A stretch of 11,470 bases of DNA from Candidatus Aminicenantota bacterium (GCA_016926925.1 JAFGNQ010000390.1:1-11470), one strand, 5' to 3'; counted from the stretch's first letter, positions 1 through 6,678 are shown. Notes: generated by a model not told the origin, from the letters alone. Numbers and translations are program-made.

Positions 1-15
1 CGACGGCGGACAGTG

Positions 16-387
16 TTATGATACCGAGGTGGGAATTCCGGTATCTTCTCCGTACAGGTGTCTGATGAGGGCTAACAAAGTTTTTGAAATATTATGCAAA
101 AACTCCACTCCTATCTCATAGCGGTTACCACCATCGCTTGGTTTAATCCACTTAACTCTTCCATCAAGTTTGATGCCCAAGTCCGTCCGGGATAAATCGA
201 TCTGTATCCTGAGAACAGAGTCGACCGGAAGCGGTTTTGTGGTTAAGATTTTAGCTCCTCCTAAAGAAATATCCTTTGTCAGCGCATTGATCATCATACC
301 CGGGACAGAATCATGACTTTGATGCAAAAAATGCAGAACGACCTTATTTTCTTCTTGAAACCTTTTGTCTCTTCGCCTGTTTGTCAA
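16..387 (-). CDS. PilZ domain protein, probable c-di-GMP receptor
   Basis: A stand-alone PilZ domain of about 123 residues. PilZ proteins bind cyclic di-GMP and pass the signal to motility, exopolysaccharide or other targets by protein contact. Both signature motifs are visible: the N-terminal arginine motif (RRRDKR, residues 4-9) and DISLGG (a D/NxSxxG motif), followed by a typical barrel end (EIGVEFLH). I chose the TTG start at 387 because GGAGG (393-397) sits 5 bases upstream and the arginine motif then lies at the N terminus, as in most single-domain PilZ proteins. A longer reading from another TTG at 510 is open but has no visible ribosome site and would add 41 residues of no recognisable domain. 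It is divergent from the arylsulfotransferase-like gene. The binding motif looks intact, so ligand binding is likely; the downstream target is unknown. Confidence 0.88.
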   Translation of the reverse strand: MTNRRRDKRFQEENKVVLHFLHQSHDSVPGMMINALTKDISLGGAKILTTKPLPVDSVLRIQIDLSRTDLGIKLDGRVKWIKPSDGGNRYEIGVEFLHNISKTLLALIRHLYGEDTGIPTSVS

Positions 388-392
388 AGGAG

Positions 393-397
393 CCTCC
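393..397 (-). promoter_or_regulatory. Shine-Dalgarno GGAGG deciding the PilZ start
   Basis: A perfect GGAGG on the minus strand lies 5 bases before a TTG codon at 387. It argues for the shorter PilZ protein rather than the reading that begins at 510. Confidence 0.7.
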
Positions 398-426
398 AAA
401 TCCACATCTTTCGCAGTCGTTCCAAA

Positions 427-455
427 ATCGTATTTTCGTTCAATACAAAATGCAA
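427..455 (-). promoter_or_regulatory. possible promoter for the PilZ gene
   Basis: On the minus strand TTGCAT (450-455) and TACGAT (427-432) are separated by 17 bases, and transcription would start about 30 bases before the TTG at 387. Both boxes are imperfect, so this is a weak match supported mainly by spacing and position. Confidence 0.3.
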
Positions 456-543
456 GTAAATAACCCTTTAGGGTGAAGTCGGGGGTGATTTTGCTCAATC
501 GGAAATGCAAAAACTGTCGTACGGTACTTTTTTCATTCTATCT

Positions 544-551
544 GCTATAAT
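544..551 (+). promoter_or_regulatory. extended -10 promoter (TGCTATAAT) next to the start codon
   Basis: TGCTATAAT is a perfect extended -10 element (TGn plus TATAAT). The usual start point, about 7 bases downstream, falls within a base or two of the ATG at 560, so the transcript may be leaderless. There is no good -35 box, which extended -10 promoters can do without, and no Shine-Dalgarno sequence before the ATG. Confidence 0.5.
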
Positions 552-559
552 TCAAAAAA

Positions 560-1798
560 ATGCTTCAGAAAAGAATACTCAGGCAGCAATCCTCCTTTCT
601 TTTGGCATGCATGGCCGCAAGCCTGCTGTGTCTGACCATAGCCTGTGTCAAAGTGGAGGAAACAAAAGAAGCTAACGAAGACGAACTGGAAAAATTGAGG
701 GCCCTTCCCTATTTGGAATATTCGGAGGAGAAGGCGGACGAAAAAAAAGTCGGCGTCGTCTTTTACAACCCCGCACGTGCCTATGAAGGTGTTAACCTTT
801 ATGACAGCACTCTGATGGATATGGAAGGGAATATTGTAAAAGCATGGCCATGGATGTTCTACAGCTTTCTTCTGGATGGAGGTGTTTTACTCGGTCAGGG
901 AAAAGATGAGACACTGTTCGGAAAATATACTTGGGAATCCCAACCTGTCTGGGAAAAGAAAATTCACAACCATCATGATATAGCGATCACAGCGGAAAAC
1001 ACGATACTGATTCCGTCGCGGGAAGTTAAGGAATACAATGGAAGAAAGGTGGCCTTCGATACGATCCTGGAACTGTCGCAAGCAGGAGAGGAACTGTCAC
1101 ATTGGTCAACATGGGACCATTTCGAACATCTCAAACAATTTCATAAAAAAAGCGCATTGGACAAACCTTTTGGAGCTAAAGATTTCAAGCGGGGTAGGTT
1201 GAAAAAGATGTTTAAATTGAGGTTCGGAAACCTCCATGCCATAGGCGCGGATTACGACTACTATCATCTCAATTCCATCCAGGTTGTACCTGAAAACAAA
1301 TCAGCAAAAAAGGATAAAAAATTTCAAAAGGGCAATTGGCTGATTTGTTTCAAGCACGTCGATCTCGTTCTCATACTGGACAAGGACACCAAAAATGTTG
1401 TCTGGAATTATGGAACAGGGGTTCTCGCTTTTCCTCACATGCCCAGGATGCTGGAAAACGGGAATATCCTTATCTATGATAACGGCACTAAAAAAAGAAG
1501 ATTCTCCAGAGTGATCGAAGTCGATCCTCTCACAAAAGAGATCGTCTGGGAATACACAGCAGATCCGCCCGAATCGTTTTTTTCTCCTTCATTGGGTGCA
1601 GCCCAGAGGCTGCCCAACAACAACACGCTCATAACGGACAGCATGAACGGCCGTGCTTTTGAGGTTACGAAAGAAGGAGAGATTGTTTGGGAATGGTACA
1701 AACCCCAATTCAAGAAAGGCACATCCCGGAGAGCCGTGGTCTATAGGATGATTCGCTACCAGGAAAAGAGTATCGAACGCATTATGGGGCTGAACTAA
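560..1798 (+). CDS. arylsulfotransferase (ASST)-family beta-propeller, probable lipoprotein
   Basis: A 412-residue protein resembling the arylsulfate sulfotransferase family, periplasmic propellers that move sulfate between phenolic compounds. Residues 11-28 are a hydrophobic export signal ending LTIAC, so Cys29 may be lipidated, although Thr at the -3 position makes the lipobox atypical. The rest shows repeated propeller strands: KAWPWMFYSFLLDGGVLL (94-111), VVWNYG (280-285), LENGNILIYDNG (298-309), VIEVDPLTKEIVWEY (318-332) and EGEIVWEW (372-379). Histidines 139 (HHD), 236 (HLNS) and 293 (FPHMPR, just before LENGNIL) and Arg317 (SRVIEVD) stand where family members keep active-site His/Arg, but I cannot align them residue by residue. 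It is shorter than the classical enzymes (about 600 residues). It could be an active sulfotransferase or a non-catalytic propeller. The start may be leaderless; no terminator is visible downstream. Confidence 0.75.
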   Translation: MLQKRILRQQSSFLLACMAASLLCLTIACVKVEETKEANEDELEKLRALPYLEYSEEKADEKKVGVVFYNPARAYEGVNLYDSTLMDMEGNIVKAWPWMFYSFLLDGGVLLGQGKDETLFGKYTWESQPVWEKKIHNHHDIAITAENTILIPSREVKEYNGRKVAFDTILELSQAGEELSHWSTWDHFEHLKQFHKKSALDKPFGAKDFKRGRLKKMFKLRFGNLHAIGADYDYYHLNSIQVVPENKSAKKDKKFQKGNWLICFKHVDLVLILDKDTKNVVWNYGTGVLAFPHMPRMLENGNILIYDNGTKKRRFSRVIEVDPLTKEIVWEYTADPPESFFSPSLGAAQRLPNNNTLITDSMNGRAFEVTKEGEIVWEWYKPQFKKGTSRRAVVYRMIRYQEKSIERIMGLN

Positions 1799-1908
1799 AC
1801 TTCGCTGTCGTAAATGACCCCACCGCACATCACAAAAGTTGCTCAATTCCGCTAAATCCGGCTTAACGGTGCTTAAAGGAAAACAGGCTTTTTCTGGGGA
1901 AAAGGGTG
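1799..1908. other. short intergenic gap with no recognisable element
   Basis: This lies between the end of the arylsulfotransferase-like gene and the 3' end of the convergent tRNA-Lys. I looked for a hairpin followed by a T-tract on either strand and found none that is convincing; the best minus-strand stem after the tRNA has only three pairs. Confidence 0.5.
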
Positions 1909-1981
1909 TGACCCGTGTAGGACTCGAACCTACAACCTCCAGATTAAGAGTCTGCTGCTCTACCAGTTGAGCTAACGGGCC
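1909..1981 (-). tRNA. tRNA-Lys (anticodon CTT)
   Basis: A complete 73-base cloverleaf on the minus strand. The acceptor stem pairs GGCCCGT with ACGGGTC (one G-T pair), the D arm is GCTC/GAGC, and the T arm is GTAGG/CCTAC with loop TTCGAGT. The seven-base anticodon loop CTCTTAA carries CTT, which reads the lysine codon AAG. The discriminator base is A and the 3' CCA is not encoded, so it must be added after transcription. The outermost pair of the anticodon stem would be G27-G43, a mismatch; the four inner pairs are intact. A near-consensus promoter lies just upstream. Confidence 0.96.
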
Positions 1982-1995
1982 ATAAAAACGCCATT

Positions 1996-2024
1996 AGTTT
2001 AGTGAAGTCGCCGCATCTTGTCAA
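1996..2024 (-). promoter_or_regulatory. tRNA-Lys promoter
   Basis: On the minus strand a perfect TTGACA (2019-2024) is followed after exactly 17 bases by TAAACT (1996-2001). The start point predicted from this falls about 8 bases before the first base of the mature tRNA, so the precursor would have a very short 5' leader. Confidence 0.7.
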
Positions 2025-2249
2025 ATTTTCCTTCGACAGTTTCCCTCGACAAAGGACGCATTTCCGTTTCCTTAATTGAACGATTGAGACAGTGAAGAAG
2101 AGAGATCGTAGCCCCTGTGAACCTCACAGTGGTTGGAGGAAAACGAGTGCGAGTCACAGCTCGTTAGCGTCGCATGGGGAGAGTTACGGGGTCTTCGACG
2201 AAAAAAAATTGTAATGCGCACATTCATTTCCGGGAATCGATTTTTCATC
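2025..2249. other. intergenic region rich in inverted repeats, possible small RNA
   Basis: No convincing protein gene lies between the tRNA and the rmuC promoter. The region holds several stems: CTGTGA-ACC-TCACAG at 2115-2129, AACGAG/CTCGTT at 2142-2165, and CGTCG/CGACG at 2168-2200. CCCC near 2112-2115 can also pair with the GGGG around 2175-2178. A purine-rich stretch precedes the stems and an eight-A run follows them at about 2201-2208. This could be a small RNA or a set of protein-binding sites. I see no clear promoter of its own and no terminator, so the call is tentative. Confidence 0.3.
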
Positions 2250-2278
2250 TTTACTACGGAACATCCACTCCGTATAAT
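2250..2278 (+). promoter_or_regulatory. rmuC promoter
   Basis: TTTACT (2250-2255) and a perfect TATAAT (2273-2278) are separated by exactly 17 bases. Transcription would begin near 2285, leaving a leader of under 20 bases that carries AAGAGG (2286-2291) as a ribosome site before the ATG at 2303. Confidence 0.7.
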
Positions 2279-2302
2279 GACTGATAAGAGGTACCTTTCC
2301 CG

Positions 2303-3370
2303 ATGAATCTTAATCTGTTTCTCATTCTTTTTGCCGCAGCGATATTCCTGGTCTTTGTATTCATATTTTGGTTCCTGAGAAAAACCTCTGTCAAAATCGA
2401 CGAAATGAAACATTCGCAACAGACAGACAAGGCCTTAAGTCTCATGCAACAGCAAATCGGCCAGCTCACACAAAACATCAACCAACAGCTCCAAAGCATG
2501 AGCGGTCAGTTCCGGAAAACGACCGGGGACATCGGAACAACGCTCGGCGATGTCAAAAAAGATCTGGGCAAGATGGAGGTCGTGACACAGGAAGTGCTGA
2601 GTAAGGCCAAAAACATCGCCAACCTCGAAAACCTGCTTCGCGCACCCAAATTCAGGGGCGGTTTGGGGGAGCTCTTTCTCGGCGATCTTCTGGCTCAAAT
2701 CCTGCCTCCGGCACATTTCACCTTGCAGTACAAATTCAAGAGCGGTGAAAAAGTGGATGCTGCAATCAAGATCGGTGTCAACCTCGTGCCCATCGACTCC
2801 AAGTTCCCTTTGGAGAACTTCAGGAAATTCTCGGACGAAAAAGAGGGCAAAGAGAGAGAAGACCTTCGTAAAAAATTTGTCATCGATGTGAAAAAACACA
2901 TCCAGGACATATCCCAAAAATACATTCTTCCCGACGAGGGGACTTATGATTTTGCATTGATGTATATTCCCGCAGAAAACGTCTACTACGAAACGATCCT
3001 CAAGGATGAATCATTCGGTGAGGATCGCAGCATATTCTCTTATGCACTCAATAAAAAAGTGATTCCCGTATCGCCGAACTCCTTCTTCGCCTATCTTCAG
3101 GTGATCGTGCTCGGCCTTAAGGGGATGAAGATCGAAAAAGATGCGCAGGCCATTTTTCAATCACTGACAAGGCTTCAAGGCGACTTGAAGCGATTCACCA
3201 AGGATTTCCAGGTTCTCGGAAGCCACCTCGGAAACGCCAAGAGCAGATTTGACGAAGCCGAAAAAAGGTTGTCTAGATTTTCGGATAAATTGGAGCTTGT
3301 CAGTGAAGATGTGCCGAAGCAGCTTCCCGGAGAAACAGAGGAAGCAGAGGATCCCGAAGGATTCGTTTAA
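2303..3370 (+). CDS. rmuC: RmuC family DNA recombination protein
   Basis: A 355-residue RmuC protein. RmuC is a membrane-tethered coiled-coil protein with a restriction-endonuclease-like fold; it limits inversions between short inverted repeats and its exact biochemistry is unsettled. Residues 4-26 are a transmembrane anchor, 30-110 are a polar, Gln-rich predicted coiled coil, and the conserved RmuC domain runs from about 115 to 340. Diagnostic stretches are GGLGELFLGDLLAQILPP (119-136), YKFKSGEKVDAAI (143-155) and VPIDSKFPLENF (162-173). The Asp165/Lys167 part of the last fits the nuclease-like core. Its length is in the lower normal range. It has its own promoter and AAGAGG ribosome site. 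The stop codon overlaps that of the convergent potassium channel gene by four bases, with no terminator between them. Confidence 0.95.
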   Translation: MNLNLFLILFAAAIFLVFVFIFWFLRKTSVKIDEMKHSQQTDKALSLMQQQIGQLTQNINQQLQSMSGQFRKTTGDIGTTLGDVKKDLGKMEVVTQEVLSKAKNIANLENLLRAPKFRGGLGELFLGDLLAQILPPAHFTLQYKFKSGEKVDAAIKIGVNLVPIDSKFPLENFRKFSDEKEGKEREDLRKKFVIDVKKHIQDISQKYILPDEGTYDFALMYIPAENVYYETILKDESFGEDRSIFSYALNKKVIPVSPNSFFAYLQVIVLGLKGMKIEKDAQAIFQSLTRLQGDLKRFTKDFQVLGSHLGNAKSRFDEAEKRLSRFSDKLELVSEDVPKQLPGETEEAEDPEGFV

Positions 3371-4386
3371 ACCGATTCTACGATTTTTTTGACCTCGATC
3401 ATCATATCGGGAGAAGCGATAAAAATGAGAACGTCGTTATCCTGAATCTCTATGCTCGGACCAGGATTGAAATCGAACTCTTCTTTCCCACGCCGTCTTA
3501 TGGCTACGAGCAAAGCTCCCGTTTTCTCATGAAACTTCATTTCCATAAGCGTCTTTCCGACAACCGGCGAACCCGACTGGACAAACACCTCTTCAAACCT
3601 CAATACCCTGCCTCTTTCGCGAAGCATGAGATCGAGGAAACTCACAACAACCGGCCGAATCATCTCGGAGACCATCCGCATCCCCCCGATAAAAGTGGGA
3701 GAGATGACTGCGTTGGCGCCGGCCTTACGTATCTTTTTATGCGATCGGGGATCAATGCCCTTGGTCACGATCCGTACGTCGGGACTGAGACTTCGGGCGG
3801 TTATGGTGACGAAAAGATTCGCCTCATCTGTGGGCAAGGACAAGAGAACACCCCTTGCCTTCTCGATTCCTGCACCGATCAAAACTTCATCCTCGGACGG
3901 ATCCCCTTGTAGGGTGAGCAAATCTCCCAGAGCCGCGATTCTCTCCAGATTCTCGATGGACGGATCAACAACCACAAAATCTCTTTTGGTCAGGATGAGC
4001 TCGTCGATGATCGTGTGTGCCGTTTCATCGGTTCCACAAACAATATAGTGATCCTTAAGCTTCGCAACTTTTTTCTCCATTCTTTTTCTCCCGAGGATAT
4101 TTTTCAACTCGCCCTCGACAATAAAGCTGGTGATCGAAGAAACCGCAAAGGCAATGGTACCCAGACAGAGGATGATGAACACGATGGCAAACGTCCGGGC
4201 AGCAGGATTTGCACTCAAGTCGGACACTTCTCCGTATCCTACGGTCGATAAAGTAATGACCGTCATATATAGGGCATCAAAAAAGGTCCATTCCTCCCCG
4301 CCCAAGATCTTAAATCCGATCACACCGATAAGGAAGACTAAGAGGAACATCGCCAGCGATAAAAGCAGTCGTTTTTTGGCTTCCAT
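3367..4386 (-). CDS. potassium channel with RCK (TrkA-N/TrkA-C) regulatory domain
   Basis: A 339-residue two-transmembrane potassium channel of the MthK-like type. TM1 is at about 7-27, the pore helix at 36-47, the selectivity filter TVGYG at 48-52, and TM2 at 66-90. Residue 112 onward is a cytoplasmic RCK domain: a Rossmann-like TrkA-N part (about 112-230, with Asp141 in VVVDPS and LQGDPSEDEVL at 159-169) and a TrkA-C part (about 255-337). The first Rossmann loop reads CGTDETA instead of GxGxxG, so NAD binding may be lost; a comparably altered loop occurs in MthK, which is gated by calcium. Four subunits would form the pore, with RCK domains making a gating ring. The ATG at 4386 is preceded by a modest GGGA ribosome site. 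It could be gated by an ion or a nucleotide; the sequence does not say which. Confidence 0.93.
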   Translation of the reverse strand: MEAKKRLLLSLAMFLLVFLIGVIGFKILGGEEWTFFDALYMTVITLSTVGYGEVSDLSANPAARTFAIVFIILCLGTIAFAVSSITSFIVEGELKNILGRKRMEKKVAKLKDHYIVCGTDETAHTIIDELILTKRDFVVVDPSIENLERIAALGDLLTLQGDPSEDEVLIGAGIEKARGVLLSLPTDEANLFVTITARSLSPDVRIVTKGIDPRSHKKIRKAGANAVISPTFIGGMRMVSEMIRPVVVSFLDLMLRERGRVLRFEEVFVQSGSPVVGKTLMEMKFHEKTGALLVAIRRRGKEEFDFNPGPSIEIQDNDVLIFIASPDMMIEVKKIVESV

Positions 4387-4423
4387 GAGTTTATCCCGAA
4401 TTCAATAGTGATAGAAAATCGAA

Positions 4424-4468
4424 ATTATATTTTCCCATTTTAGAATCACATCGATTCGCTTCTGTCAA
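4424..4468 (-). promoter_or_regulatory. promoter region of the potassium channel gene
   Basis: Two overlapping possibilities are visible on the minus strand. One is a perfect TATAAT (4424-4429) about 38 bases before the ATG, without a good -35 box. The other is a perfect TTGACA (4463-4468) followed after 18 bases by TCTAAA (4439-4444). The 11-base repeat ATAGAAAATCG occurs on both sides (4411-4421 and 4472-4482). Confidence 0.45.
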
Positions 4469-4510
4469 ATTATAGAAAATCGGAGGAGCTCTGGCAACCT
4501 ATCTCTACGT

Positions 4511-5226
4511 CTATGGCGCATATTCCAGAAATGTCACTGTCTCCAAAAACCGCATGAAGGGAAACATGTCAAAAGCATGGAAAGACCGGACGACATAGCC
4601 GCTGTTTTGCCATAAATGCAGATCGTGCACGTGTGTCTCAAGGCAACAGGAAACCAGAACGAGAAACCCGGGCTTTTTTCGAGCGACCGCCAGAATGACC
4701 GGAGCCGCACATCCGGATCAAGGCGGATTGATGATCACCAGGCTATCAGTATGGAACTCGAGATCCGGTAAGGCGCGCTCCACGGATGTGCAATCGAACC
4801 GGGCCGACCCGATTCCCATTCGCCTGGAATTTTTCTCAGCGCTTTCTACCGCATGGCTGTCGGTTTCGACTCCCACGACGGCCATGTTTGTGTCGGCGAC
4901 AAAAAGAGACATCAATCCGACTCCGCAAAAAAGGTCAACGATATCCCGGCATCCGATGCCTTCGACCTCAGATTCCACCCCTGTCACCAATTCCGGTGTC
5001 AAGTGCAGATTCGATTGAAAGAAGGATTTGTAGTGGGCACAGAATTCCTTTCCCCGAAATTCCGGAATTTCGCCCGGTTTCGGAATCCCTCATGGAACGG
5101 TGAAGGAATGATCTCAGGACAGGGGAAAGCGGGAAGGACCTTTTCAAGGGCAGACCTCAAGGATGTGTTTTTATCTATGAGGTTTTGGGCGTAGATGAAT
5201 TCTCTATTCTGCACCGGTTGACTCTG
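4511..5226 (-). pseudogene. decayed TrmA/RlmD-family RNA uracil-5-methyltransferase
   Basis: Remnant of an S-adenosylmethionine-dependent RNA m5U methyltransferase. Reading the minus strand, an N-terminal piece (5226 to about 5050) has IIPSPFHEGFRNRAKF, the family's SP...YRNRAKF region. A second piece in another frame (about 5050 to 4718) has KSFFQSNLHL (SFFQxN motif), DLFCGVGLMSLF (SAM-binding DLFCGxG) and VIINPP. The reading then hits TGA at 4718-4720 exactly where the Arg of PPR is expected, a one-base C-to-T change from CGA, and continues in frame with VSCCLETHV (the SCNP catalytic-cysteine motif, altered) and AFDMFPFMRFLETV (the DMFPHTxHxE motif, its two His replaced by Phe) to TAG at 4511-4513. 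About 120 or more residues are missing between YRNRAKF and SFFQ, with a frame change there. The N-terminal TRAM and iron-sulfur region is not recognisable. No functional protein is expected. It may be trmA, rlmD or rlmC in origin. Confidence 0.88.
5055..5072. repeat. 18-base perfect palindrome inside the pseudogene
   Basis: CGAAATTCCGGAATTTCG reads the same on both strands. It lies at the place where the methyltransferase pseudogene loses its middle section and changes frame, so it may mark the deletion junction. Confidence 0.8.
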
Positions 5227-5262
5227 CTAATCCATAGAAGCAAAGGCCAACATAACATTTCC

Positions 5263-5285
5263 CTGTGGTGAAAACAACACCACAG
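5263..5285. promoter_or_regulatory. inverted repeat upstream of the barrel gene promoter, possible operator
   Basis: CTGTGGTG and CACCACAG form perfect 8-base arms around a 7-base spacer, centred about 30 bases before the -35 box of the next gene. There is no T-tract on either strand, so a terminator is unlikely; a regulator binding site is the simpler reading. Confidence 0.45.
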
Positions 5286-5304
5286 CGCACGGCAGCTGCG
5301 TGCA

Positions 5305-5334
5305 TTGAAATGAGATCGAAAAAACAATTATAAT
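5305..5334 (+). promoter_or_regulatory. promoter of the outer-membrane barrel-like gene
   Basis: TTGAAA (5305-5310, five of six consensus bases) and a perfect TATAAT (5329-5334) are 18 bases apart. Transcription would start near 5341, leaving only about a dozen bases before the ATG at 5353 with a weak GGCAGG ribosome site. Confidence 0.65.
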
Positions 5335-5352
5335 CGGGACCTTGGCAGGCGA

Positions 5353-6678
5353 ATGATGCGCAAAATGCTTCTTTCCGTTATTGTTCTCGTTCTTCTGGCA
5401 ACGACTCTCTATGCCTATCAAGAACGGCATCCCGACTCTCCTTCATCGGTCATGGCCAGCCTCGAGATCGGAGCGGATTCCCTGCAACGCCGGTATTTCA
5501 GGCCAAAACTCAGATTTGATTTCCCATTGAATTGGGGAAATATTTTCATGGAAATGAACTACTACCAGAGAATCAACAGCCGGCTCATAGGAGAAGTGGA
5601 CTTTTGGCTGCTCGGGGGAGTGATGATCGATGTCTCCGCTTCATCGCAGCTGGAGGTCAGCCTGAATCATATGTCACGCCACGTTACATCCGAAGTGAAC
5701 CCGGTGATTTTCGATGTGAATGAACTCCTCGCCCGATTCTGGATTCGCGACCGAAGAATAAGTCTCGGTTTGGGAGGAGGCGGCTATCTGGGAGGGAACG
5801 ATGCCTATGACAATCTGCTCGCTTTCAATATAGCGCTGCCGCAGATCCTGGGTACCGAGTTCGGCATTTCTGCAGAAGCCAAATGGGTCAACTTCACTAA
5901 AATCCTCTCCGATTTCGAATTCTATATTACCCTGAGTAAAAGCGTCGATTTATTTGTAAGGAATTCCCGCCACTACGACTACGACGCGACAACCTATATC
6001 GGCATGCGACTCAGAGCCGGCAGAAACGATAAACATTTCCTGAAAAAATTGAAGTTGCGATCCGGCACTCTGCCTGCGGACAACAGGTACAAGCTCGAGA
6101 CGAAAACGGAATTCTATCTCGAATTCCTTCGGACATCCAAAGCAGGCCTCCAGCTGATGATGAACAGCCGGATACCGATTCTGGAAAACGAAGAAATCTT
6201 AGGACCCTTCAGACCGGAAAAAATCGCATATCCCATGGTTTTGGAGTATGAACGGAAAATCAGCGACGACCTGCTTATCCTCGGCACCATCAATTACAAC
6301 GCCGAGATGCCCTTGGATACGGACAAAGCCTTTACATCCACGTTAGGGTTGGGAGTCGGCATATCCAATCAATCCTTCTTCGAGAAACTGGATAAGCGCT
6401 TCCGGTACGCGATTTCAGGAGGCAGGAATTTCAAACACGATTACAATGCCGAAGCGAGATTCGGAGTGAATACACTGAACTCCCCTCTGAATTTCGCGAC
6501 AGATGCGCGGCTTCTTGTCAATGATGAAGCCTTCTACGGCTCCCTCGAAATATTCGCTGAGTTCGGGGGAGAAATTAAGGCAAGATTATTTCTCAACGGA
6601 GACTACACAGACAGCTTTCGAGGAACGGCATCTCGAGCAACATGGCGGTTTGGCTTCGAATTCATACGGTGGTTTTAA
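5353..6678 (+). CDS. exported protein, probable outer-membrane beta-barrel of unknown family
   Basis: I do not recognise a named family for this 441-residue protein. A classic signal peptide covers residues 1-21 (MMRKM, hydrophobic core, then LYA before the likely cut). The rest is rich in alternating hydrophobic/polar strands and aromatic residues, for example the glycine-rich LGLGGGGYLGG region at about 138-148 and FGISAEAKW at about 171-179. The chain ends FEFIRWF, with a terminal phenylalanine and alternating aromatics, as expected for the C-terminal strand recognised by the BAM assembly machinery. These features suggest a transmembrane barrel of roughly 16-20 strands. ATG codons at 5353 and 5356 are adjacent and either could be used. 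It is convergent with the HD-GYP gene. Substrate or role is unknown; a porin or an envelope structural protein are both possible. Confidence 0.78.
   Translation: MMRKMLLSVIVLVLLATTLYAYQERHPDSPSSVMASLEIGADSLQRRYFRPKLRFDFPLNWGNIFMEMNYYQRINSRLIGEVDFWLLGGVMIDVSASSQLEVSLNHMSRHVTSEVNPVIFDVNELLARFWIRDRRISLGLGGGGYLGGNDAYDNLLAFNIALPQILGTEFGISAEAKWVNFTKILSDFEFYITLSKSVDLFVRNSRHYDYDATTYIGMRLRAGRNDKHFLKKLKLRSGTLPADNRYKLETKTEFYLEFLRTSKAGLQLMMNSRIPILENEEILGPFRPEKIAYPMVLEYERKISDDLLILGTINYNAEMPLDTDKAFTSTLGLGVGISNQSFFEKLDKRFRYAISGGRNFKHDYNAEARFGVNTLNSPLNFATDARLLVNDEAFYGSLEIFAEFGGEIKARLFLNGDYTDSFRGTASRATWRFGFEFIRWF

Noticed and set aside
388..510. Longer PilZ protein starting at TTG 510
   Set aside because: No ribosome site before 510, and the extra 41 residues match no domain; the TTG at 387 has GGAGG at the right distance.
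1909..1981. tRNA-Lys as an integration site of a mobile element
   Set aside because: No copy of the tRNA 3' end, integrase or phage-like gene was found in the window.
2080..2210. 6S RNA
   Set aside because: Two short stretches resemble 6S bubble sequences, but only about 60 bases separate them instead of well over 100, and no long closing stem is evident.
4664..4680. CCCGGGC followed by TTTTTT as a rho-independent terminator on the plus strand
   Set aside because: CCCGGG is self-complementary but leaves no loop, it lies inside the pseudogene, and no plus-strand gene ends there.
4718..4720. In-frame TGA in the methyltransferase as a selenocysteine or readthrough codon
   Set aside because: The position is normally the Arg of PPR, one base from CGA; the same gene also has a frame change, an internal deletion and altered motifs, so a nonsense mutation is the simpler reading.
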